Of a stretch of 64,000 nucleotides of DNA, positions 1-12,400 are shown in pieces. The notes under the pieces were generated by a model. It saw only the letters and a program-made list of their open reading frames with translations, made no database searches and had not been told where the DNA came from. A program made the position numbers and the translations under genes. Position 1 is the first letter of the stretch. The number at the start of each line of letters is the position of its first letter. Source of the DNA: Fratercula arctica (lineage: Eukaryota > Chordata > Aves > Charadriiformes > Alcidae); contig CANTUZ010000004.1 in assembly GCA_947846985.1 (NCBI GenBank), positions 9,104,927 through 9,168,926 of the forward strand, written 5' to 3'.

Positions 1-2768
1 TGTGAATAAATGCTGTACATTTTTGCAGTATCCTTGCCAGCAGTGTTTTAGAATTTGCAGCAGTTACTTTGGGTTTTTACAGAAACACTTGACTGCAATG
101 ATCTGAACAACTTCTATGGTTAAAATAAGCATTTAATTTGGATTATTACAGGTATCAAAATGCACACTGCAGTTGGAAGAGATTTTTTTTTTTTTCTGAG
201 GAACAGTATGGGGTCTTCTTACTGACAGCTGTGCCTACCCCATCAACAGAATATTGTATGCTTTTTTCCTTGAGATCTTCAGAAAGATGTTGCTTACCTT
301 GAATAGCTTACATTTGTTGATGTATGCCGTCCTTCCAAAGTCCATAATCTTCATGCTTGAAGATTATGAGGTTTCTTACCTGTAGAGCCTCAAGATAAGT
401 AGGCTGAATTTACACTCGCGCTATGAACTGCCTATAGGCAAGCGATGCTGACAGAGAACATTTGCTGCTATATAGCAGGAGCTCTAGGAGATGAGGTGTG
501 AAGGGCACAGTAGCTCCTTTCCTCTTCCTTCCTCTAAAGTCAAGATGCGGAAACATGGAATGGACTTGGGGCAGAGCAAGGAAAGGACAAGGTTGTGAAG
601 GTATGTGTCTAGCAACATGTCTTGAAAACCAGCTGTGGGTAAATAATTTGTACTGCTATCACATGCATTCAGTTGTGGGCAGTTGTGAGTGGCACCCCTT
701 AAAAAAACATATTTCAAAGACTGAAGATTAAAGGATGGCCCTCGTCCTAACAATTACTGGTACAAGCTCTTCAAGGTATGAATAAAAGCCTGAAAGAGGT
801 TCTTGCAGCTACTTCATAGATGTTGCTGAAAGGCACTGCAGTGCAGGGGTTACCTGAGTGAGACTGGGTCAGAGCCGAGGGCAGCTCGCGGTGATAGATC
901 TTTCAAGATCTGGCCTTTGCCAGAAGGTACAGGGCTCTTGGGAAGACCCAAAATGAAACTTGTACTACCTGAATAAGCAGTTTCTGTCACCTGTTACATG
1001 AAAGTAACTGTCACCTAGAAACTTTTCCTAAATAAACATAGTCAAGAAGAAAGTTTTACTCAATGGGAAGCATTAATATCGCACTAGGGAATCTTTTAAA
1101 ACACTCAAAAACTGGTCTTGGGGTGGGAAAGAAAGGTAGGGGAAACAAAAAACTTTTCAATGGAAGAGTGACTAGAAATAGATAGATACAAATGTAAAAC
1201 AACCAAGACGGATGAAAAGCCTGCTGCTCAGTTCCATGAAACAATCTAGTATCACGGGGGAAAGAGCAAAACTTCCTTATCAACCAGCAAGCCACAAATT
1301 TTAATTGCCTCAGCAAGTGCCTTTCCTCTAAAGTCCACCTGTGAGCAACGTGCCAGCAGCCTCCTCTAGAAGCCAAACAGAAATGAAAGGAGGTGGTGTC
1401 AGGATGACGAGCTTAACTTGACCACGTTTCCTTTTGTCCTTCAGACAGATATATTTGGTCAACTTTTAGCAGCTCAAAGGATTAGGCAGACAGATGAAAG
1501 CAAATCTTTTTCTTTCCCATGTCATTTGCCATAATTGCTCTGCTTTCCCTTAACTTCATTATTAGGTGCTTGTGTCATCACTGCAATTTATGTTCTGGCA
1601 AATAACCATTACACAACAACTACAGCACAAGTTGAAACGAATATACCCATAATTAAAAAGGGAACCAAGCAGGTGCCCTTCTGTGCCTCAAGCAACAAAC
1701 AAATACCTTTGCTCAGAAAACTTACAATTACTTGCCATTTGCAGCCAGGATTTCACTTCACAGCTAGAGCCTCTCTTGAAAGGAGTGAATGGGATTAATA
1801 GCTCACACAAAATCTTCCAGGTGGTCTGTCATCATCTCAGATGTGCATTATGCAAATGAAAATAAGGTGCTTGGTACTTACCTCCCTCTGTATCATATAC
1901 ATGGTTGATTGATGAAAATCTCACCACAACAGACATTTGGAGCTTCTGGACAATGTATCCATGTTGCTTTGAAAAAAATCTTTGAAGGCTTTTAGCAAAA
2001 TTAGAGATTGCAATGGATACAGGCATAGAGCAAACTGAGAAAGCACTAGTAAAGAAGTGTGTACAACTGTAGGAAAGAGTGAGCAGACATTTTTCTTGAG
2101 GTTGCATCCATCTTGCAGGCTCTGCTTGAACAGCCAGCTTTTCAGGAGGTGGCACAAACTCCTGTCACTTCCATGTGGTGATCAACCCAGGTCTGTCCTC
2201 TAAAATGCAAATATGGTGAAGATCTGCTGCGACAGACGTATGGGTTTGTTACTCTAAACCAACAGTTTTCATCAAGCATTGGGAAGCATTATCCATGAAC
2301 TGAGTTAGAAGTTATAAACCAGAATTGTTCTCTTCACATTTAAGAGGAAGGACAAGAAATTACGTCACTTAAATCCAAGATGGGGGAGCACTTCAAAATC
2401 TGTTAACACCTATCAAATGTTTATAATACATGCTGAAAGAGAAAATAGAGTTCAGCTCTAATTTTAGAATAATATAGGTGAAGTTTCTTAACTATCAAAG
2501 AAAAACATGTATGCAAGAGGATTCCCACATACTGGCATGTGTAGAATTCAAAGACACTATTTCAAAACACGTAAAAGCTGGATGACTTCACCAGCTTTGT
2601 GCAAACTGAATCAACAGAGAACTGAAGTTCCCAGACACATAGAAACCAAGAGAGCAGATCAACAGAAAAGCAAGGAACAATTGTAAAATAGTAACTGGGA
2701 AGAAAAAGCACAACTGAAGAAAGATGACAGTCCTTAGAAAGGAGCTGTATGAATAGAAATAGCAGCAT
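1..2768. other. Intergenic sequence beyond the SCLT1 3' end
   Basis: No coding exon or transposon was recognised here. Open frames are short and resemble nothing known. Plus-strand AATAAA hexamers occur at 5-10 and 781-786. In human, JADE1 is convergent with SCLT1 on this side, so the left edge could hold the end of a JADE1 3' UTR; the sequence does not show this. Confidence 0.4.
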
Positions 2769-3338
2769 TTTATTGATTAGCTGTTTCCCAGGGGCATCAG
2801 AACAAACTGAACAGAATTCTTGAAACTAGAAGGCAAGGGGAGTGTTTCGCAGCTATAACGCCTACTACAAAAACAGCAACTATTTGATGCTCGTGATGTA
2901 ATTAGTGTCTTACTACAATTCATAGAAGATCTTCAAAATGTTCCCAAGTTACTGCACTACAAAGAAAAATTAAAGGTATTGACTGTACGTGAGCAAAGCT
3001 GTTCATGAATTTCAGTATAATGTTGTCTACTCCTTGTACGCAATCTTTTCATAGTTGGAGCTGGTGTTTTTTAGACCAAAAAAAGACCAGTAAGCCACAG
3101 CACTGTATCAGATTGTTTCATCTGCTACATTAAAGGACTTTAATGACAACATTTTGCAGTCTTCCTCCAATCTTTACTATACATACAGATACAGTATCTT
3201 CATGCACCCCCTTTCTTACCTGAATAAACCAGAAAATATTTATCTAAGTTTTACAAGCCTTGCTATGCATTTGGCTTCAATATGAAGTTTCTCCAGCAAT
3301 CTTAACTCCAACGTGGTGGGAATGAAAAATACATGTGT
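2769..3338 (-). other. SCLT1: SCLT1 3' UTR (probable extent)
   Basis: Non-coding sequence after the SCLT1 stop. Two minus-strand poly(A) signal candidates are visible: ATTAAA at 3139-3144, about 195 nt after the stop, and canonical AATAAA at 2769-2774, about 565 nt after it. The end is placed at the canonical hexamer by inference; transcript ends are not visible in DNA. Confidence 0.45.
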
Positions 3339-3401
3339 TTAAATATTTTCCAGATCCTTCAGGGAAGCAGCTTTTTTCTTCTGTGTTGTTATCAGGCTGA
3401 G
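3339..3401 (-). CDS. SCLT1: SCLT1 terminal coding exon 21 (residues 665-684, stop)
   Basis: Acceptor AATCACAG; 63 nt of coding sequence ending TAA. Encodes [20 protein letters not shown], closely matching the human C-terminus (basic tract, AASL, LENI). The exon is too short for a length-based ORF search; phase 0 fits exon 20. It shows that the gene ends inside the window. Confidence 0.95.
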   Translation of the reverse strand, partial: LSLITTQKKKAASLKDLENI

Positions 3402-6400
3402 CTGTGATTAAAAACAAGCAGATAGTTTATTACATCATTTTTTGTAAGATCAAAGTATCAGGAGAACTTCAATATTGAAAATGTCATGGAGGAGAGGGAA
3501 CAAGTACAGGTAAGTGGGAATTTGGGGTAAACAATTTACAGAATTTCTCTATAGATGACTATTGCTTTTGTCTTATTTCAGATCGCAAAGAATTCAATAT
3601 GGTGAAAGATTAAGTAGCAGGAGTAAACTTTTTAAAAGACGTTGACATAGAATACATACATTTTAAACCTGTGCAGACATTATCCTGTGTTTTTTACGTT
3701 TCTTACTGAATCACTATTATTTAATAAGCTAGGATTTATAGTCAATTGAACTAACTGCAATAAAAATGTAATTTCTAGACTCCCTAATAGTCCAGCTCTA
3801 GCCTATGCTGAGTTCAATTTTACAAGTAAGCTGGAGAAGTAAGCTGGAGAACGTAATGAGAATACACAATTTAGTCAAGTCGGAAAGTGGCCCTCAACCT
3901 ACAGATTCAGTTACGATTCTGAATTGGAGGAAGCACACACATGATCATCCAGTCTTCTGAGAGCTAGGAGAGAATAAAGACCTTGTTTCTTCAGATTCAG
4001 AAGAGTGGACGTTCTTGTGGCAGTACAACTGGAGATTGCTTTTTTCCACCTTTATTGGGAACAGCACTGGTATGTCCTTTTTTGGGGGGGGGTGTGGAGA
4101 GGAAGGGCCTTGGAACAGAAGTTCTTGAGTCACTACAAGAAGCCATGCCTGACAGCTGGCAGCAGTAACCTCTGCCAAGCCTGAAGAGGGCAAGGCAGTT
4201 CTGAAGACTGGCAGTAAGATCTGGACAACAATTTAGCAGCTAAACATCTTATCAAATCTCTTTTACCTTTCAGAGGGAGACTGGTGAGGAACAGTTAGTT
4301 ATTGATGTTTTGGGAACAGCAAGACCTCCTCCTATATGGGCACTGAGGCCAGGAATTTACTCCCTTGAAAGGTGTTTCTTAAGGGAAGATAGCACCTCAG
4401 AAGTATTAGAGCTGAACAGATCCATATAACAAATAGGAGGTTAAAAAACCATAAATCACTCTTTCAGAGCAAATCTTCACCAGCTGGGCAGACCTTGTCA
4501 TGACAGAAAGCATTTACAGCCAGGAAACACAGCTTCTGTTATGATAGCTTGGCAGCTACACCCATTTATTCACTGCTGTTGGGGAAAAAAAATGCCCTTT
4601 GTCCTAATTGGACAATACAGATCAACAAAACATTTCCTCTCTGCAACTCACATGGGCTCACCCACAGTAAAAAGCTGTAATTTGGAAATGGGTTTCCTAA
4701 ATCACTGTAAAAAATCAGGAGCCAGAAAGACCACCTTTACTTAATAGGAGACCAACTTGAGTAACAAATTTGCTTGGCAAGTAAGTGAACCTAGTGTGTA
4801 ATCCCCCCATGGGATTTCCTTCAAGATGTATAGCTTGAATAGTATGTAAAAAAGAATGCTGGATAGGAAAAAACCCACCTACTGTCCAGCAGAGAAAATA
4901 GAGAATTATAGGTAGCATGGGGTTTAGACAACTAAAGCCCAAAGTTTCTCTCTCTGAAGAGAAGAAAACCTTTCCTCCCAATATCCCTCATGTCTAGAAA
5001 TACTGAATAATACTACTCTAAGTTGGAACCGAGTTGTAAAAGAACTGGAAAAAGATAACGTTTTTTTGTTAGGTTCATACCTTTTGAGATGCTGTAGCTG
5101 CTCTCTCTTCTGCCTGGCTCAATCGCCTTTGAAGCCTATTGATGTATTCTCGATACTCCATCATTAATTTTTCATCCTGTGTAAATGAAATATCTCATTA
5201 CAAATGCAAAGGTTTTTTTACTGGATCCATACATACTGTAGTGAAAACGCTTAAAACACGAGGAGGTTTAAGAAGCGGAACTATTTACCACTTGCAATAA
5301 GACTGAAGACATACCGCTGACACATTATACAGAATTTCCGGCTCAAAATATGACATCATATGACTTTTCCAATCAGTACTCTGCAGAGGAAGTTTTACTC
5401 ATTTCACCATCTTGAAGTAATATGCATAAAAGCTGACATTTTAATCCAGGTAATTTAATTTACAAATCTTACAATGTAAATGTTTCAGCTATACTCAAAG
5501 GGAAAAAGAATATTCTAGCTAATACAAATGAGATGATAACCTTGCTACAGAGCTCTTCTGTTCTCTTCATCAAAGGGTATGTATAAAGTCTTTCTTAACC
5601 ATCCTTTACTGACAGAATCTATTCTCGTATCATCCGCATTTTTCTCCTCTAAATAATACAGCGCTACAAAAAACAACACAGAAGGACTTATCCTAGACAG
5701 AACTGGATATTATCCCAGATTTATGAGGCTGACAGGATAGCTGTTTTCTAAAGTGGCCATTCATTATTGAACAATGCACATTCCAAAACAACCCTGCCCT
5801 TAATCTTTAATGGATAATGCTTTTATCCATATGCATATACGCACATACAGTGGCAATTCTACTACACACGTAGTATGCTGGGAATTTGGTATCTCTGCAT
5901 ATGCCACATTATCCATAACACAATACCTGCTCTTTTAGAGATATGTGTGTATACATAGGCATAAGTGACTTTAGAAATACTTCCTGAGTTGTCTAAATTA
6001 GCTAAATTAGTAACCTTGAAAGATGATCTCTCCTTTACCTTTTCCTGTAATTTGAGAGTAAAGTTAATTTGTCTTCCTGCCATTTGAACAGTCAGCAGAA
6101 ACAGTGGGGTTTTCCAGTTGTGACTACTCCTATCAAAAATCCTTGATTTTTCTAAACCAGCAACATACCTCATCTAAATAGGTTTCTGTTAAGATCTTGG
6201 CATGCGTGCATCAGGTTATAACTGAAAGTAGTTGTTGTGTCAGTCATTATCTTACCTCAGTTACCTTTTCATTTGCCATTTCCAGCTGAGAAATGAGCTC
6301 CTGGCTACGAAGTTTTTGTTGACTCAGCTCACTTCTATTAATCGGAAGAAAAGATGCTGATTAACATACAGTAGTGCATCGGTTATTGGAATAAAATTTC

Positions 6401-9400
6401 ATAGGTACTTGCACTGTAGGGGCTTACGGTGTATTTTTTAATTACAGCGTTGCTCTTAAAACACTGATTTCAAAAGCATTACACAGCTAGCACTTCTTCC
6501 CGATGTGTATTCAAAACTATAACGGCAGGGGAATGAGATGTATTTGTTTGAATCAACACAGTTTTGTCAAGAGCATTTAACATTTTACAGGGTTGTTTTT
6601 TTCTGTTTATTGAATCTTATTTTGCAGACCCATTATCAAATATGCTATAAATATAACCTACATTTGCACAGTGCATTCAAATTTTAGATTAACATTCTAA
6701 TTAGTGTCCCATAAGCAGACTTTAACGTGGACATTTTTGAAGGTGCCCAGAAGTACCTAAAACCAAATCACTCTATACTTGTGAGACAGACAACAATGCA
6801 ACACTTGAGGAGGAAAAGGAAAATGCCCCCTTCTTCAAAGTGGTCTTTTTACTTTTATACTGAATGAGTTTTAGTGATTCTGAATTTGTATAGTATTGAA
6901 GACAAGTAATATCTGGGTTATAGTAGACATCTTGAGTTTGTGCTCAAAGGAAACAGTTCTTGCCTTCTGTCATCACAAGTCCCTGAAGAAGAGGGATGAT
7001 CAAAGATGGAAAAATCTCTGAACTCTGGCAATTTTAGCCAGAGAAAGGTGCAGAACTAAACGGGCTGCTCTAACCTCTGACCAGTCTCTACTCCACTAGC
7101 AACAGCCATCGCAAAAAATGGTGTGATCAAGATTCTGGCCACCAGTTTGACCCTCTACATTGAGGTTCAAACATATTTATGAAGAAGAATTTTCAAATCT
7201 GTTCTCACTTCACCTTCCTTGCCCAAGTAGTAATACACTATGCTGAAATGCAATAACCTTCATGAGTATGTAGCAGACTGACAACGCTCAGAAATCTCAT
7301 ACTTGACCTTTAGGTGCTCTGGCTATTACGGAAACGACATGTACTCTAAGGGAAGCTAAAGCCTTTATTCCTTCTGGGGGGAAAGGATGTAAGGCAGGAG
7401 ATGCTTGAACCTCAGATCTTCACCTTAAGAAGCCTCCGCTATATTTTAATGATGGCATTTAGTTCTCAACAGTAATTTACTCTTTAATTTTTTTCAACGT
7501 ATTTCATAACATTTGACTGAAAACTGCTAAATGGCACTCTAAATACAAAGTTGCAATCTATCTGTTAAAATAAGGCTGGTGGTTTCCACTCCCTTGTTCT
7601 CAACCAACCCCTTTAACCAATCCCAGGTAGACATCATAAAAACAGATCAACATCTTTTGACTAGCTGCTAGAAAAATAAGAGTACGCGGGCAGATATTTA
7701 AGTGATATTAAACAGTTAAAATTATATATAGATTATACCTTTGTTACCACATGTGAACAATTTTATATAAAATAAGAACTAAAGATGGATTAAAATTGCA
7801 GGATCAAGATAGTATGTTAATACTGAACAGAATTAACTGAACAGTCCTCTGTAATCAATAACAAGCTTCAAGATGAAGCACTTTCAATATAGGAGCCCTA
7901 ATGAACAGCTGTTTTTTGATGGTTCGGTTTTTATAAACTGTTTTATTAGCAAAACAGAAACTTTATACTGTCGTATCTTTTCATACGTACCTTTTCAAAA
8001 TTAACTCCCTAGAAAACTATTCAAACACTACTCCTTACCCACTTATGTTCAAGTTTAACTACGCCAGTAAAAAAGGCTTTGAAAATAAGGAAATTCTTAA
8101 GCTCTGACAAGGCATCTTTATTGTCACGCCATCTTAGAAGACTATCCAAATAGATTAATTTTCTAAATTAAAAATTCTTAGTTACTGAAAACAATCTGTC
8201 TCCTATACTTGTACTGAGGTGTGGAATGAGCATTCTCAGCAGCCCAGGCCGTAAACAGAGCTGTCATGCTCATATACAGTTGTATATCAAGAAATTATTT
8301 TCATAATTAGATCACACTGAACACGTATTTAAAGAAAACAGTTTAACCTTGTAAGCATAAGGAAACACGATGGCTACTGACCTAGAGAGCTGATTCATTC
8401 TGATTGTTAACCCTCCCTCAAACACACACTGTGAGATTTTAATATTAAAATTGAGCAGTAACCCCGACTGCTGAATAATCAAATCAGTCCCTGCTCCATA
8501 TTGTCTTTGTTAAGTGAGTGGGAAACAAAAGGTGAGCTTTTAGCATTTTGGCAGACGGGTGATAAATCCGCCAGCTGTAGCAAGTACATTCTGCAGAGCT
8601 CTCATATGACAAATATAGCATGTGCCAGCTGTTTTTTCAGTTGAATTGTACTATAATATGCTTCAGTTACTCTTAGTAATTATGAATTTTGTATACTGCC
8701 AGTACCTGCAGCTGTCTCTCATCCTGTTAATTTTTTTCTTTAATGAACATCTTAAAATAAGCAGCTATGGCTGCCAAACATTACAGAAGTGCAGCCAAGA
8801 ATAATGTTTTAGAAACAGAGGAAACTTCTTCATCTCAAGATGCTGCACAATTCACTCAACGTACTGTACAGGATGTAGGGAGAAGGAGAAGACAGTTCTG
8901 GCCAGCACTTCAGACACAGGCACCAAAAAAGGTCGCTCTTCAGAAGGGGATTCTTTTCAATTGTAGAAAAGATAAAACTGCGAACTCCAAAACCCACACA
9001 TGGCTGCTGATGAGTCAGGGACTCTTAACTACGACACAGAAATGTTTCAGAAGCAGAAACTGGAACAAAGACACCCAAAATAACTGCAATCAGATGACTT
9101 AAGCTAAGTATTTAAATTTAAAGACAATACGGCAAGGATTCCCTTTTTGTAAGCGCTGACAATTATAATTCAAGTGAATATTAAAAAAATGAAGCCATTC
9201 AGTATAGTTGTTCAAATAAAATGGGTTTATGTTACAACAAATATTTCTGATTTTTTTCCCTAGAAGATATATCTTACTACTAGCCAATACTGGCAGACGG
9301 TTAAGATTATTAATTTACCAATTTGTTTCATACTATGTATTAGTATTAAATTTTACTACTTTTTTATTAGTTAAAGAGTTAAGATTTTTAAAGCTCCTCA

Positions 9401-12400
9401 AATGCATTGTGACATGGAAGTAACTTCTAAAGTACTTACCCTCTTTATCATTTAAGCCAGCGTTTATAAATTGTCTCATGTACTGCTTTGTAGGTTCAGT
9501 TTATATTTCTAAAAAGAGAATAGGCTTGTATAGACCTGTTACTACCCCTACTAAGCCATACCTTAAGGGAGCAATCATCCCCATGTCTGACAGGCCAAAG
9601 TAATATTCACAGTAAAGTTGAGAGAACGGTCAGTTTTCTCTGAAGTTTTCAAGTTACAAGATTGACCTTTCTCCCATCTGCAGTTTTCCAGATCTCCGCT
9701 GAAGGGCATTCTGTGGATAATTCAGTCATTTGATTGAATACGACATTTCGCTTATCAGCGTGCATCTTGTTCTGATCCCTGATCCAACCAGAATCATGTT
9801 CAATAAAAATGTGCTCTTGGTGTTGGCCACTGTGAGGAGTCTGGTAAGGGTTTATGTATAACCACTGGTTAACTGACAAGTTCTTTCTCAATTTACCCCA
9901 ATTCTTTTCTTCATTCTCGGGATTAGAACATAAAAATGTATGAAAAATACTGATATGCCAATTAGGAGGGATTAACCACCTATTACTACTTCTATTACGA
10001 CCTCTTTTTTTTTTTAATTTATTTTTTTAACCTAGTTAACATAAATACAGACCAGTCAAGGTGGACTTTACAGAATGAATGAATAATCTGTCACTATTTT
10101 TTAAACTTGCACACAGTCTTTATTTTCTTTTAGTAAACACTGGTAGATCTGATTACCCTGTTTTTGCTTAAATTCTGTTGTCAGAACTTTCTGTCTCGCC
10201 CCTTCTCAATCTATGCTGTATTCTGTTATTACTGAAGTTTGTTTCTTTCTCATTTACAAATTTCCTAAATATTCCTTTGGTATTGCTGATTTCACTTTCT
10301 CCTGTTATTTATTCTTCTCAGCTTAAGTCTGAAGGACTATAGAGCTTTATACACAATGCCGTAAGGTAATAAGAACAGTCCTTCCCCCAATTTATGGCCA
10401 TAGGAACTGTTTTTCTAGATTACAGTACTCCAGTGAAAGCAAGAGCATTTAAAAAATACATGTACGTATTCCTCATCTCTTTCACAAGTAAATTCCTTCA
10501 ACTGAAGACAAGAAATGTAAAAGAAGCTGGAAGCACTTGACATTATTATTTTAGCACAGCTGGCAAAGGCAGATCACCAAAGTCCCTTGCCGTTTTGGGA
10601 CATTCAAACTGACAGGGATCTTGGATCACTGTAAAGTTGGAAGCCCTGTCGATCAGCAACAACAACATGGATTGATTCTGTTTCTTACCAAATTCCACAC
10701 AAATTTGTGGGGAAGGGACACTGAACACCAAAATAACTTTTTAAACGTTACACCTAATTCCAATTTGGTTATTTAGATCACTTAAAACAATGTTCCAGAT
10801 ATCGGGGGAGAAAAAAGTCAAAACAAACTCAAGTAAGTGTCAGTTACTAAATTAATGAACATGTAACAGTTAAATAATTCACCAAGACTTAAAAGCTTTC
10901 TTTGTGTTATGAAAAAAATTACCTTTAGCAATAAGTTTGCTAGTTTTATAGAATTTCGATACTTGTCTTCTTACTGTTTTCCATTTAAAAACCTATAAAG
11001 ACAGTGAAAGATGACTTTTTGCCTCTCAGAAGTCACTTCATTCTACTGATTACTCCTGGTCAGAACTGAATCGGTGCTTCAGTCGCAGACCCTAGCAGAG
11101 ATGCAACTGTCAAAACGCAAGCTTGTTGAAACACAGCAAGTAACCAAACCAATTCAACTAAAATTAAGTGTTAATATGCATTTCCGTGTCAAAAGCCAGA
11201 TCTGTCCTTTGGTCTTGAGGTGGACTGACCCAGCTGGCAGGTAAGCCCCCCCCCCCACCCCAGAGGAATGGGGGAAAGAACTGGATGGGTATAGGGGTGA
11301 AAAAACCTCGTGGGTCAAGAGAAAGGCAGTTTAATAAGTGAAGGGAAAAAAAAAATTGCAAAAGCAATCACTCATGACCAGTAGACCGGTGCCCAGCCAG
11401 TATCCAAACAACAGCGACTTTGTAAGAACCTCCACCTAGTTTTATTGGTGAACATGACATTACATGATACAGGAGATCCCTTGGGTCAGCTGAGGTCACC
11501 TGTCCTGGCTGTGTCCCCTCCCAGCTTCTTGCCAACTGCCAGCCTGCTCATTGGGGCGGCAGAGGCAGGAACAGAGAAGCCCTGACGCTGTATTAGCACC
11601 GTTCAGCAGCAGCAGCTAAAGCATTGCTGTGTTATCAACACTATTTTGGTCATAAATCTAAACCACAGCACCATACAGGCTGCTATAAAGAAAATTAACT
11701 CCATCCCAGCCAAACCCAGTACAGGTCTTTAAGAAGCATTAGATTCACCTTAACTTAAAATATAAAATTCCCCCAAACTTAATCTGAGAATGATAGTTTT
11801 TGTAAACAGATATAGATTAAATCAACTTTTTACATACATACACATTCTTAGAGAAAGAAACAACCTAAATTCAATAGAAAAGCCTTGGGACAATTCATCT
11901 TTAAATAAATATGAGCGCTACATCACTTCTTTTACAACTTTTAACAGTAATTTATTTGCATAGCTATTTTATAATTGTAAGTATTTGCTGTCTAAGTTCA
12001 CTTCAGTAAATGTCATTAGATCTCAAAGTACATCTAAAATGGATGCAACCAAAAGTCAGCACAGCTTCGTTTCATAGTCTGACAGATTAGGCGTTTTGCA
12101 GGAATAAAGAGAATAAGCATTAGTCATGAGTCGTTAGCCATGCTGCCAAGAGCAATGTTTTTATTTGGAGCGATGACCTGTGTTGCAAGAGGCACTGACT
12201 TTCTTAGTTACCTTCAAGATTGACTTTTGGCACGAGTATATTGAAGCAAAACTGATTCCTTGCCCTCTTGCAAGGTGAAGGTGAGGTCTATTACCAGTAA
12301 ATCCTTCTAAAAGTGTACAGCATCTTAAGATGCTTAGAGGGCAGAAAACTCTTCTCATAAATGAAGACTGTAAAGTATTTTTATGAAGAAAATGGTGGAA

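Noticed and set aside
1862..1960. Exon-like end with donor consensus GGTAAGT on the minus strand beyond the SCLT1 stop
   Set aside because: No acceptor with coding similarity upstream; SCLT1 already ends at 3339.
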